Origin: Bacillota bacterium
Lineage (GTDB): Bacteria; Bacillota; Clostridia; Acetivibrionales; DSM-1351
NCBI GenBank assembly: GCA_023400235.1
Contig: JAEXFI010000032.1
Coordinates: forward strand, 1 to 36,276
Reading direction: 5' to 3'
DNA length: 36,276 nt
The position numbers and the translations under genes are program-made. The notes below the pieces were generated by a model. That model had not been told where the DNA came from. It ran no database searches and was given only the letters and a program-made list of their open reading frames with translations. Positions within the stretch are counted from its first letter, which is position 1. Every line of letters starts with the position of its first letter. Positions 7,278 through 14,976 of this stretch are shown here, piece after piece.

Positions 7278-7304
7278 AATGTCTGTTTTAGCAGTTCCTT
7301 TTTT
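7218..7304 (+). terminator. large terminator-like hairpin
   Basis: AAAACAGAC (7218-7226) pairs with GTCTGTTTT (7281-7289). Inside are GTTAA / TTAAC-type pairing and a GCACTC / GAGTGC stem. A run of six T follows at 7299-7304. It would end the ytxH/DUF948-like transcript. The remaining bases up to 7487 show no clear feature. Confidence 0.7.
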
Positions 7305-7487
7305 GTTGCCTGAGATTTGCTCCTCAAACCTAACCTCTACCTGGGGCAATTCATTCTATTATTGTAATGGTCGCGCGGGTATGATATCATTTACTTAAAC
7401 AATCCTGCCAACAAAAGACAAATTTTTTACATAGAATGGCAATGGTCATTCAATTAAAAACTAAAATACGATTTGGGGTGAAATACT

Positions 7488-8966
7488 GTGGATGGAAATG
7501 TGAGACTTAGTGCTACAGTAATAAGCTGTATGGGAAATGCTGCCGAAAAGGATGACTTTTATTTTAACGGCAATTTTTCCAATTGTCATAATACACAGAG
7601 CATACAATTTTCCTTTGAAAAAGCTGCAAATAACTACATATTTGCCATATCGGATTCCATGGGCCTTGAAAGCAGTGAGGCCGACGGGATATCAGCTATC
7701 AGGGAGATAAAGAAATACCATGAGAGCGCGAAGCTTCAGCAGTTTTCACTGGAGACTGTTTCAGAAAGAATATATGAAGCCGTCCAATTATCCAGTAATC
7801 TCATATACAGCAAATCTGTCATAGCAAGCCAAAGCCCTTCGAGATTGACGGGATTTTCCTCTCTTATCATAGATAATAACCGGGCGGCAATAATGAATCT
7901 TGGCAACAACGGTGCGTTTTTGTTCAGACAGGGCGTGCAGAAGGAACTTTTCGGAAGGAATTACGGGCGGAAGTCAGAGAAGCTGAGAAGCCTTGGAATA
8001 ACACCCACAGCTCCGGATTTATATAACGATAGGGATAAGATTTTAAAGCTTGCAGAAGAGGAGTCCAAAACCAAAATCAAGCTGTCTCCCAGTTTTGAAA
8101 TGGAAGAGGAGGATGTGATCATCCTGTGCAGCGACGGCTTGCTAAACGGCGTGAGCAAGGGCCGTCTGGACGCAATAGCGGATTCGGGGTTTGAGCCATC
8201 CAAAATGGCAAGTGTATTGTTTCATGAGGCATTAAAGAACGGATTGGAGGACGGTATTACCGTCATGGTCATAAAGGTTGAGGAAATCAGGAGCCTTGCC
8301 TTCGGCTACGGCAATAAAAAAACCAATTATACAGAATATGACAATGAGACTGAGACTGAGGCTGATGAGGAGGAGGAAACACGCTCCGGCAGCAGCATTG
8401 TAAATTATATATTGGGCTTTGTATGTGTATTGGTTATATCGGGAGTTTTGTTCATGGGATACCTGATTTTTACAAACAGTGATATTTTCGGTTCGGATAA
8501 AGAACGGGGTACCGCGCAGGGCTCATCCACCGGAAGCCTGTATGACAGCTCGGAGACGGGACAAGGTGAAAGTACGGTTTCAGATGCATCAGGGGCAGGG
8601 GATACCAGCGGAATAACCCAGGAGGATTCCCAGGGGGGCGGCTCGGGAGATGGACAGGAACCAGGCAAAAACAGCGGTTCAGCCTCCGGCAGTTCGTCAG
8701 GCGGCAGTGGTTCCCAGGGAAATCAACAGGGCAGTTCCGGTAATGGCTCGGGCGGTTCCGGCAACAACGGCCAGACTGACGGCAATCAGAACGGAAATAC
8801 CGAATATGATACATATGTGGTCAAGTCAGGAGATACGCTAAGTGCCATCAGCAACAAGTTCTACGGAAATATGAACAAATACAATATAATCATGGAATAT
8901 AACGGTATAAAAAAGGATAACAGCCTGTATGTGGGTCAGGAGCTTAAAATACCCAAGCTGAAATAG
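7488..8966 (+). CDS. PP2C-like phosphatase with a transmembrane helix and extracellular LysM domain
   Basis: 492 residues in three parts. Residues 1-265 resemble a PPM/PP2C serine/threonine phosphatase, with SDSMG at 55-59, a TGFSSLIIDN strand near 121, LCSDGL around D216, and a final DGIT at 255 where the family usually has DNxT. A single membrane helix (about 304-328) follows. Next is a 110-residue linker made almost wholly of S, G, Q, N, D and T. A C-terminal LysM domain (443-490) has the usual YVVKSGDTLSAISNKFYG opening and IPKLK end. Inferred topology is phosphatase in the cytoplasm and LysM on peptidoglycan. The start is GTG 7488, after GGGGTG. The weakened DxxG/DN motifs mean activity is uncertain. 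Confidence 0.85.
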   Translation: MDGNVRLSATVISCMGNAAEKDDFYFNGNFSNCHNTQSIQFSFEKAANNYIFAISDSMGLESSEADGISAIREIKKYHESAKLQQFSLETVSERIYEAVQLSSNLIYSKSVIASQSPSRLTGFSSLIIDNNRAAIMNLGNNGAFLFRQGVQKELFGRNYGRKSEKLRSLGITPTAPDLYNDRDKILKLAEEESKTKIKLSPSFEMEEEDVIILCSDGLLNGVSKGRLDAIADSGFEPSKMASVLFHEALKNGLEDGITVMVIKVEEIRSLAFGYGNKKTNYTEYDNETETEADEEEETRSGSSIVNYILGFVCVLVISGVLFMGYLIFTNSDIFGSDKERGTAQGSSTGSLYDSSETGQGESTVSDASGAGDTSGITQEDSQGGGSGDGQEPGKNSGSASGSSSGGSGSQGNQQGSSGNGSGGSGNNGQTDGNQNGNTEYDTYVVKSGDTLSAISNKFYGNMNKYNIIMEYNGIKKDNSLYVGQELKIPKLK

Positions 8967-9000
8967 ACGGTATTACAATATAATATGGAATTACTCAGGG

Positions 9001-9031
9001 GCAGCTTTTTAATAAGCTGCTTTAATTTTTA
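9001..9031 (+). terminator. intrinsic terminator of the phosphatase-LysM gene
   Basis: A 7-bp stem GCAGCTT / AAGCTGC (9001-9007 with 9014-9020) is followed by the T-rich TTTAATTTTTATTT. It lies 35 bp past the stop codon. Confidence 0.85.
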
Positions 9032-9175
9032 TTTGGCCTAGACCAGCGTTCTAACAAAAATTATATAAAATATGTATAAAATATGGAACACTTAAATGTA
9101 ATGCTGCGTCTAAAGGAATGTTGGCAAGATTTAACTGAGATTTTAAAATTTATTAAAAACAAGGGGTGGTCTGAA

Positions 9176-11314
9176 TTGAAAAAAATTATTTCAATGCTGC
9201 TGGTAATAACACTATTGGTTACATTTATAGCTCCGGTTGCGGCAAGCAGCTCTGCAACATCGGACAAGGGACTTGAGAATGCCATTAAGGCCGTTAAGGG
9301 AAAAATAACTATTCCTGCTGATAACAGCAAATTTAGTTACAGTATCTACAATCAAAGCGGCACTGCTCTATGGAACCTGAGCTGGAGCAATGAAGAGGCT
9401 CAGAAATACATAAATGTAACAGTTGACGAGAATGGTTTTATTTCAAACTTTTCCTCATATCAGTATAACTCAGGTAATGATAAAAAAATTCCCAAGTATT
9501 CAAAAAGCCAGGGAAAGGAAATCGCTGAAAAGTTTATAAAAAAGCTTGATTCAAAGCTTCTTCAGGATTTCAAGTACGTTGAGGACGCCAACTCACAGGA
9601 AAGGGACTATAACTATAGCTATGAAAGACAGGTTAATGGAATCCCCTTCCCTGCAAACAGGATAACCGTGGTTGTAAATAATTATACCGGTGAGGTATCA
9701 AACTTTAATTGCAGCTATTCAAAGGATATGAAGTTTGAGGCATCCGACAAGATAATCACATTGGAACAGGCCAAGCAGGCCTTTATCCAGAAGCTTGGTT
9801 TAAAGCTGGTATACAATATCAAGTCTGCAGATGAAAAATCCGTTTCCTACCTTGCATATGTTCCAAAGGATTCAAACAAGTACATTGATGCAATTACAGG
9901 AAATGTTGAAAAGATACCAAACCAATTCAGAAGCTACTCCACAGCTTCCACGATGGCCAAGGAGGCTGCGATGGATGAAGCTGGTGGTGGTGCTATAATA
10001 CTGACACCTGAGGAACAGGATGCCGTTAAGGGCATGTCAGGTCTGCTGGGCAAGGAAGAGCTGGACAATAAGATAAGGGGTATCAGCCAGTTCAAGCTGG
10101 ACAGCGGCTTCACCCTTGTCAGCGCCGAGCTCAGAAAAGACTGGAGAAACAAGGATTCCTTCATCTGGTATCTGCGCTATTCCAAGGTTTTAGACAAGGA
10201 GAAATATGAAACAAGAGAGCTGTCGGTGTCAGTGGATGCAAAATCAGGTGAATTCATTGATTTCTGGACAAATTACAGCTCCCCCCAGGGAACAAAACCA
10301 CAGAAAACAAAGGATGAGGCACAAAAGCTGAGTGATGAATTTGTAAAGAACCTGTTGCCTTCATATTTTTCAAATACCAAACTTGATGATACCTACTATA
10401 CTTATGATGAAAAGCAAAGTGAACAGTACAATTTCAGGTATGTGAGAATTGAAAATGGACTGGAATGCCCTGCGGACTTTGTAACCGTTTCCTATGACAA
10501 CCTCAGCGGAAACATAAACAGTTTTAATATCCACTGGACGAAGGACCTTAAATTTGATGATCCTAAAAAAGCCATAGCTGTAGAAAAGGCATATGAGGTG
10601 CTCTTTGACAACAGCAAGCTGGGTTTTGGCATAGAATATGTGGGCCAAAATTCCGAGAAGGCAGATTATATAGCTCCTGTTCAGACGGAGGCTGTTGAAG
10701 CGGTGCTGGGATATTTCATTGAAAACAGCAAGCCTTGTATTATAAGTGCAGAGACCGGGGATGTCCTGAACTATTCCGGAACTGTATATAATGACGGTAA
10801 AATTTCTGACTACACCGATATCAAAGGACTGTATGCAGAAAATCAGGTCAAGATTCTTACCCAGTTATCAATAAAATACTTTGAAAATGAACTTAAAGCC
10901 AATGACCAGCTGCTGCAGAAGGATTACCTGATTCTCCTGAGCAAGCTCAATGACACGTATTACTTTGATTCCAGTATAGATAAGGAAAAAGCGGTTGAAA
11001 AGATGTATACCAATCTTATTAATGCCGGTATAATCACAAAGGCTGAAAAAAATCCTGCCTCGGTCCTGACCAGGGAAGAAGCGGCAAAGTTCTTTGTCAA
11101 ATTCCTTGGCCTCAGTAAGGTGGCTGAATTAAAGGGAATCTACAAGTCGGATTTCAAGGACGCAGGCAAGATAAGTCCTGAGCTTCTGGGTTACGTGTCC
11201 ATAGCATCAGGCTTCAAGGCTATGAACGGCAGCAATGGCAATTTCAATCCTAAGAACAAGATGACAAGGCTGGAGGGGCTGCTCTCCATATACAGTTACC
11301 TGGCAGCCAAATAA
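9176..11314 (+). CDS. secreted YcdB/YcdC-domain protein with a C-terminal SLH-like region
   Basis: About 712 residues. The signal peptide is clear when started at TTG 9176 (MKKIISMLLVITLL...VAASS), with AAGGGGTGG seven bases upstream; the longer ATG start at 9083 would bury it. The body holds two or more copies of a PepSY/YcdB-like unit. Each ends in phrases such as RQVNGIPFPANRITVVVNNYTGEVSNF (about 174-200) or IENGLECPADFVTVSYDNLSGNINSF (about 425-450). The last 110 residues (LTREEAAKFFVKFLG ... GYVSIASGFKAMNGSNGNFNP) resemble S-layer-homology repeats, which attach proteins to secondary cell-wall polymer. Function of the YcdB part is not established; protease inhibition is only a suggestion from the PepSY fold. 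Confidence 0.8.
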   Translation: MKKIISMLLVITLLVTFIAPVAASSSATSDKGLENAIKAVKGKITIPADNSKFSYSIYNQSGTALWNLSWSNEEAQKYINVTVDENGFISNFSSYQYNSGNDKKIPKYSKSQGKEIAEKFIKKLDSKLLQDFKYVEDANSQERDYNYSYERQVNGIPFPANRITVVVNNYTGEVSNFNCSYSKDMKFEASDKIITLEQAKQAFIQKLGLKLVYNIKSADEKSVSYLAYVPKDSNKYIDAITGNVEKIPNQFRSYSTASTMAKEAAMDEAGGGAIILTPEEQDAVKGMSGLLGKEELDNKIRGISQFKLDSGFTLVSAELRKDWRNKDSFIWYLRYSKVLDKEKYETRELSVSVDAKSGEFIDFWTNYSSPQGTKPQKTKDEAQKLSDEFVKNLLPSYFSNTKLDDTYYTYDEKQSEQYNFRYVRIENGLECPADFVTVSYDNLSGNINSFNIHWTKDLKFDDPKKAIAVEKAYEVLFDNSKLGFGIEYVGQNSEKADYIAPVQTEAVEAVLGYFIENSKPCIISAETGDVLNYSGTVYNDGKISDYTDIKGLYAENQVKILTQLSIKYFENELKANDQLLQKDYLILLSKLNDTYYFDSSIDKEKAVEKMYTNLINAGIITKAEKNPASVLTREEAAKFFVKFLGLSKVAELKGIYKSDFKDAGKISPELLGYVSIASGFKAMNGSNGNFNPKNKMTRLEGLLSIYSYLAAK

Positions 11315-11375
11315 ATAGCAGCAAATAAAGGTAATTGGGGTATTACAAAAGATAAATAAAAAATAAACAAAAAAA

Positions 11376-11400
11376 GGGGGACTGACGTAAGTCAGTCCCT
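11376..11400. terminator. A-tract/T-tract flanked hairpin
   Basis: GGGACTGAC-GTAA-GTCAGTCCC is a perfect 9-bp stem with a 4-nt loop. The A7 run before it makes a strong T-run on the minus strand; the plus strand has only TTAAATAAT. It probably ends the YcdB/SLH transcript and blocks antisense reading. The rest of 11401-11624 is AT-rich, with a 14-bp direct repeat (11573-11586 and 11595-11608, GTGCTGAATTATGA). Confidence 0.75.
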
Positions 11401-11624
11401 TAAATAATAGGGATTTATCAAAAAATAGATATAAGCAAAATTAAATGTATTAATACACAAGTTTATTGTATAATTATACGCCATTAGAAAAGAATTTACA
11501 ATACATTATTTTAATAATTTATCATAATAAACTGATAATATGCTAAAATATTACATGGATAAATTGACACGGGTGCTGAATTATGACGTATGACGTGCTG
11601 AATTATGAAAAAGAACATTTGTAT

Positions 11625-11654
11625 TTGACTATATATTGAGATAAAGGTTAAAAT
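11625..11654 (+). promoter_or_regulatory. sigma-A-like promoter of the Dabb gene
   Basis: TTGACT (11625-11630), an 18-bp spacer and TAAAAT (11649-11654) lie 34 bp before the start codon. The -35 matches the consensus in five of six positions. Confidence 0.55.
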
Positions 11655-11688
11655 TAAATATACAATAAAATTTTTTGGAGGTAAACGG

Positions 11689-11976
11689 ATGCTTACACAT
11701 GTGGTATTTTTCAAACTAAAGGATAAAAGCCAGGAAACGCTCAATAAAGTAAAAAATGACCTGCTTGACCTGAAGGAGAAGATTCCCTTAATCAGGTCCC
11801 TGGAGGTTGGTATAGATATATTGCATACCGAAAGATCCTTTGATGTGGTGCTGTTTTCAAAGTTTGATTCCCTGGAGGATATGAAGGCATATCAGGTTCA
11901 CCCTGCTCATGTGAAATTTGGAGAGTATATTAATACTGTAAAAGAAACAATATATGCAGTTGACTATGAAGACTGA
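11689..11976 (+). CDS. Dabb-domain (stress-responsive alpha/beta barrel) protein
   Basis: 95 residues that match the Dabb family in length and motifs. It opens with MLTHVVFFKLKD, has a VGIDILHTERSFDVVLFSKFDS middle, and the conserved HPAHVKF near 72-78, leading to the final VDYED. Dabb proteins are dimeric ferredoxin-like barrels; some are plant stress proteins and others bacterial enzymes or heme-like monooxygenase relatives. No catalytic role can be read here. GGAGGT lies six bases before the ATG. The deacetylase gene starts 34 bp downstream, so co-transcription is likely. Confidence 0.9.
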   Translation: MLTHVVFFKLKDKSQETLNKVKNDLLDLKEKIPLIRSLEVGIDILHTERSFDVVLFSKFDSLEDMKAYQVHPAHVKFGEYINTVKETIYAVDYED

Positions 11977-12009
11977 GATAACTTAAGACAAACTTTGGAG
12001 ATGGAGACT

Positions 12010-13188
12010 ATGAAGAGAATATATGCAATTTTAATGGCACTGACAGTTATGCTGGCTGTCTTCACAGGCTGTTCAAACAATATCTATACAGGAAAGACCG
12101 CCTCAGGGGACTCAAAGAGCGAGCAGAGCCCCTTATCGGCTACTGCTTCAAATACGACGGCAGCAAGTACCGCAGCAAATACTGACGGTCAGTCAGGACA
12201 GACCTCTCAGGCGGTGGGAACGGCTGAAAACTCAGCTGCACAGGCTCCTGAAACAAAAGTGGTGGACGTTATAGACTACTCAAAGGTAAAGCCCAATGAA
12301 AGCGGCCAGATTATGGTTGTAATGTTTCACAATTTTGTTGAAGCCTATCCAAAGGGAAATAATGAATATACCACTACCTTTGAAGAATTTCAGAAGCTGC
12401 TGCCTGATTTGTATGACAGGAAATACAGGCTGGTCAGTCTGACTGATATGCTTGATAATAATATTAATGTACCTGCCGGCTGTATTCCCATGGTTTTTAC
12501 CTTTGATGACGGCACTTCGGGTCAGTTCAACCTTATAGAAAAAGACGGGAAGCTGGCTGTAAATCCTAAATCCGCAGTTGGAATACTGGAAGAGTTCAAT
12601 AAGAAGCACCCTGATTTCGGACTGAAGGGTACCTTCTATGTAAACCTTGGAGTGAGCACCTTCCAGGGCTCGGGAAATATGTCGGAAAGGCTGAACTATC
12701 TGGCGGACAAGGGCTTTGAAATAGGCAATCATACCAAAACCCATGTCTCTCTTCCTGAGGTGAAAACCGTTCAAAAAATGCTGGAAGAGGTTGGGGGAAA
12801 TCAGGTACTTATGAATGAAATCATTCCCGGCTATTCCTTTAAATCCTTTTCGCTGCCTTTTGGCAATGCGTCCAAAAACCTGAAGGAGTATGTTATAAAG
12901 GGCAGCTACCAGGGTGTGGATTACAAGCATTCTGCAATAGTGCTGGTGGGAGCAAATCCGGCACCTTCGCCTGTTTCAGCCAAGTTTAATCCCATGGCTC
13001 TCCCAAGAGTCAGGTCCACAGGGCAAAAAAAGGTGGAATGCGACCTGGATTGGTGGCTGAAAACTCTGGAAAAGGGCAGCTCCCAGTATATAAGTGATGG
13101 AAACCCCGACACGGTTACAGTGCCGCAGGCCAAGCAAAGCAATGTGGATATGTCAAGGCTCAATGGAAAGCAGCTTATTACCTATTAG
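12010..13188 (+). CDS. polysaccharide deacetylase-family lipoprotein (NodB/CE4)
   Basis: Exported lipoprotein, 392 residues. The N-terminus MKRIYAILMALTVMLAVFTGC ends in a lipobox-like FTGC, so it should be anchored outside the membrane. A Ser/Thr/Ala/Gln-rich linker (about 30-85) follows. The CE4 core has TFDDG near 164-168 (catalytic and metal Asp), the GTFYVN strand near 207, and the metal-binding HxxxH in GNHTKTHVSL near 240-244. Such enzymes remove N-acetyl or O-acetyl groups from peptidoglycan or polysaccharide; the substrate here is unknown. I chose ATG 12010 because the signal peptide starts there. Earlier in-frame TTG/ATG codons at 11995 and 12001 are badly spaced. A 15-bp tandem repeat begins at the stop codon. 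Confidence 0.88.
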   Translation: MKRIYAILMALTVMLAVFTGCSNNIYTGKTASGDSKSEQSPLSATASNTTAASTAANTDGQSGQTSQAVGTAENSAAQAPETKVVDVIDYSKVKPNESGQIMVVMFHNFVEAYPKGNNEYTTTFEEFQKLLPDLYDRKYRLVSLTDMLDNNINVPAGCIPMVFTFDDGTSGQFNLIEKDGKLAVNPKSAVGILEEFNKKHPDFGLKGTFYVNLGVSTFQGSGNMSERLNYLADKGFEIGNHTKTHVSLPEVKTVQKMLEEVGGNQVLMNEIIPGYSFKSFSLPFGNASKNLKEYVIKGSYQGVDYKHSAIVLVGANPAPSPVSAKFNPMALPRVRSTGQKKVECDLDWWLKTLEKGSSQYISDGNPDTVTVPQAKQSNVDMSRLNGKQLITY

Positions 13189-13275
13189 AGTTATGTATTA
13201 TAGCTATGCTTTATATAGCTATGCTTTATATAGTTGTGTTTTATATAGTTATGTTTTATTACAGTTATGGTTTAT
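13186..13275 (+). repeat. 15-bp tandem repeat, about six units
   Basis: Units close to TAGCTATGCTTTATA repeat with exact 15-bp spacing from the stop codon of the deacetylase (13186) to 13275. Units 13201-13215 and 13216-13230 are identical; the outer ones have drifted. The period is a multiple of three, so the array would read as a pentapeptide repeat in one frame. Confidence 0.9.
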
Positions 13276-13286
13276 GAATTATATTT

Positions 13287-13329
13287 CCCCGTTAGCTGCC
13301 ACTCATACTGGCGTCTGGCGGGGTTTTTT
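13287..13329 (+). terminator. strong intrinsic terminator
   Basis: CCCCGTTAG (13287-13295) pairs with CTGGCGGGG (13315-13323) through nine pairs, two of them G-U. An inner GCCA / TGGC extends the stem, and six T follow. It ends the Dabb-deacetylase transcript. Confidence 0.93.
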
Positions 13330-13452
13330 CATTAATGTCGTCCCTCTTGACTTGCAAACTTGTCTTATAAAGACTATATTAACTGTTGCTGAAGGTAGGA
13401 GCACATTTTTTCAGGGCAAGTATATTTACAAGTATATTTAAAGGCTGGAATG

Positions 13453-13482
13453 TTTACAATAAGCTTGGGAATATTATATAAT
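13453..13482 (+). promoter_or_regulatory. sigma-A-like promoter of the 103-aa gene
   Basis: TTTACA (13453-13458), an 18-bp spacer and a perfect TATAAT (13477-13482) lie 83 bp before the start codon. The other bases between 13330 and 13564 hold only a 12-bp direct repeat (CAAGTATATTTA, 13418-13441). Confidence 0.55.
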
Positions 13483-13564
13483 AAATGTAAATTAATGGAT
13501 AGAATTATTTAGCATTTGTATAGTTTGTGTTACAAATTAATAGGGAGAGGGAGCGGGATCGGAT

Positions 13565-13876
13565 ATGAGTCAAAGACAGATAAAAAAAATACAAACCGAT
13601 ACTGATGTCAAAAGAAAAGCTACTAAACAGGTAGTTGCTCATATAAGAAAGAAAATAACTTCCGAGTATGTAGGCAGTGAGCACTTGAAGGAGTGGCTGT
13701 CTGAAATAGAAGATATTCTGGCTAAGGATGAGTTTGAAATAAAAGACTATATTCATGCCAGAAAAAGTCTCAACGACATAATTGAGAGAACTCTGGATGA
13801 AGAAATGCGGTTTAAGCTGAGGGACTCATGGTACAGCCTGGGTAAGGCACTGGAGAAGAAGGCCAAAATCAATTAA
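13565..13876 (+). CDS. hypothetical protein, 103 aa
   Basis: I do not recognise a family. The protein is soluble and very charged, with K, E, D and R making up a large share. It is predicted mainly helical, with segments such as EHLKEWLSEIEDILAKDEFE and RKSLNDIIERTLDEEMRFKLR that look amphipathic. There is no cysteine, signal peptide or membrane segment. The purine-rich GGGAG...GGGATCGG upstream provides the ribosome-binding site, and a promoter is visible at 13453-13482. A second small gene starts 22 bp downstream, so the two form an operon that ends at 14131. Function is unknown. Confidence 0.7.
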   Translation: MSQRQIKKIQTDTDVKRKATKQVVAHIRKKITSEYVGSEHLKEWLSEIEDILAKDEFEIKDYIHARKSLNDIIERTLDEEMRFKLRDSWYSLGKALEKKAKIN

Positions 13877-13898
13877 TTTGCTTTATGGGGGGCAATAT

Positions 13899-14078
13899 AT
13901 GTTCTGGAAACAAAAGAAGAAGCTGGAAAAGAGCAACGATATACTTGATAAAATAAAAGGCGAACTGGAGCTTCAACTGGGAAACAGGGGAGTGTCGGTG
14001 TCTGGAATCCAAATGCAGCTAAATACAGGTAATATATCATTAAGAATTTATATAGAGGGAAGTAAAAGACTGGCATAG
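13899..14078 (+). CDS. hypothetical protein, 59 aa
   Basis: Small unknown protein. It starts at ATG 13899, about eight bases after GGGGGG. The first half is basic and helical (KQKKKLEKSNDILDKIKGEL). The second half is predicted beta (VSVSGIQMQLNTGNISLRIYIEG). It has no membrane segment and no known motif. It is in one transcript with the 103-aa gene and is followed by a clear terminator. Confidence 0.6.
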   Translation: MFWKQKKKLEKSNDILDKIKGELELQLGNRGVSVSGIQMQLNTGNISLRIYIEGSKRLA

Positions 14079-14108
14079 AAAAGAATTTCAACAATTGGTT
14101 AACGATTA

Positions 14109-14131
14109 ACAGGGCTTTGGCTCTGTTTTTT
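14109..14131 (+). terminator. intrinsic terminator of the two-gene operon
   Basis: ACAGGGC (14109-14115) pairs with GCTCTGT (14120-14126), with one G-U pair. A run of six T and a further TATTTTATT follow. Confidence 0.88.
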
Positions 14132-14401
14132 ATTTTATTGCATCAGCACGTGTACAATTTCAGGGCTAACTTAACTCGTTGTGCTAATTGAAAATGTGAT
14201 AACCGACTGGAAGAGAATGCTATTCACTTTTTAGCCGTCGCAGCAACTCGGCCATTCAGGCCTCGGGTGCAGCCAAAGCAGCATGCCCAAAGCCAACAAT
14301 TTCAGCAAAAGCTTTTAATCCTACTGCGCATTTCCTTAAAGTCGTCCTCACGTGAATTGCAAACTTGCCTCTGAATGACTTTATTTACTAACACGGGTTA
14401 T

Positions 14402-14453
14402 AAGGATTCAGGCTGTTTCTGGAATTTATTCCAAAACTGCTTGAATCCTTTTT
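14402..14453 (+). terminator. orphan terminator-like hairpin with no gene before it
   Basis: AAGGATTCA (14402-14410) pairs with TGAATCCTT (14442-14450). The stem continues imperfectly inward for about 20 more bases to a TTTATT loop, and five T follow. It lies in an 840-bp stretch (14132-14976) that has no intact gene. Either a lost gene or an unannotated small RNA could have used it. I searched 14150-14400 by eye for known riboswitch signatures and saw none. Confidence 0.65.
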
Positions 14454-14488
14454 GAGTTGCAAAAATTTTTATTCAAACTGTGACCCAG

Positions 14489-14573
14489 ACTTCTGGAGGG
14501 ACCTGCAATACTATCCAATGTTGTGCAACCTCCTCAAACATGACATCAATTCTGGTAACGTGGGACAAGGTAG
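14489..14573 (+). pseudogene. FN3-module fragment, frameshifted copy of 17862-17944
   Basis: These 85 bases match the start of the seventh FN3 module of the downstream gene, with five substitutions and a 2-base insertion (near 14520) that breaks the frame. The match begins and ends abruptly. It is a relic of an FN3-type gene, or of a duplication of the neighbouring one. Confidence 0.88.
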
Positions 14574-14677
14574 ATAATATAAATCTTTAAAATTAATATG
14601 TTTGAATTTAATAATATGTATGGTAATATTTAGTGGTTATATATTTTACAAATAATATCAGAAAAGGAGAAAATACT

Positions 14678-14922
14678 ATGTTTTTGTATAAAAACTGCAA
14701 GTCAAATAATAGCAGTAATTATGTCTTTAGCTATTGTTATGTCCTGAATCAATATTGATAACATTAAAAGAGCGGCATGATGATATATCAACGATTACGT
14801 ATATGATACAGTATAGTTTGTACAAATCAGTGCAGGGCAATTGGTTAGAATCTTCTACTCTTTATTGTACGCAAATAGTGATTGCTAACAATAATTTACA
14901 ATTATTGGAATTATATGTATAA
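14678..14922 (+). pseudogene. possible decayed exported-protein gene
   Basis: AAAAGGAG followed by ATG 14678 opens a frame that stops after about 26 codons. Shifted by one base, the same DNA reads KTASQIIAVIMSLAIVMS, a convincing signal peptide, then stops. A third frame stays open from 14734 to 14922 without a recognisable domain. This pattern suggests a secreted-protein gene ruined by frameshifts, and it lies just before the FN3 gene. It could instead be AT-rich chance. Confidence 0.4.
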
Positions 14923-14976
14923 ATGTGAGGCAATAATTATTTACTATTTATAATTTAATCATCAAAGGAGAAATTT

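Noticed and set aside
13094..13441. Plus-strand 115-residue frame over the 15-bp repeat
   Set aside because: It overlaps the end of the deacetylase gene, its middle is only the tandem repeat, and it runs through a strong terminator.
14201..14400. Possible riboswitch (GC-rich stretch before an orphan terminator)
   Set aside because: I compared by eye with c-di-GMP, SAM, glycine, TPP, preQ1 and cobalamin patterns and found no match; kept only as a possible small RNA.
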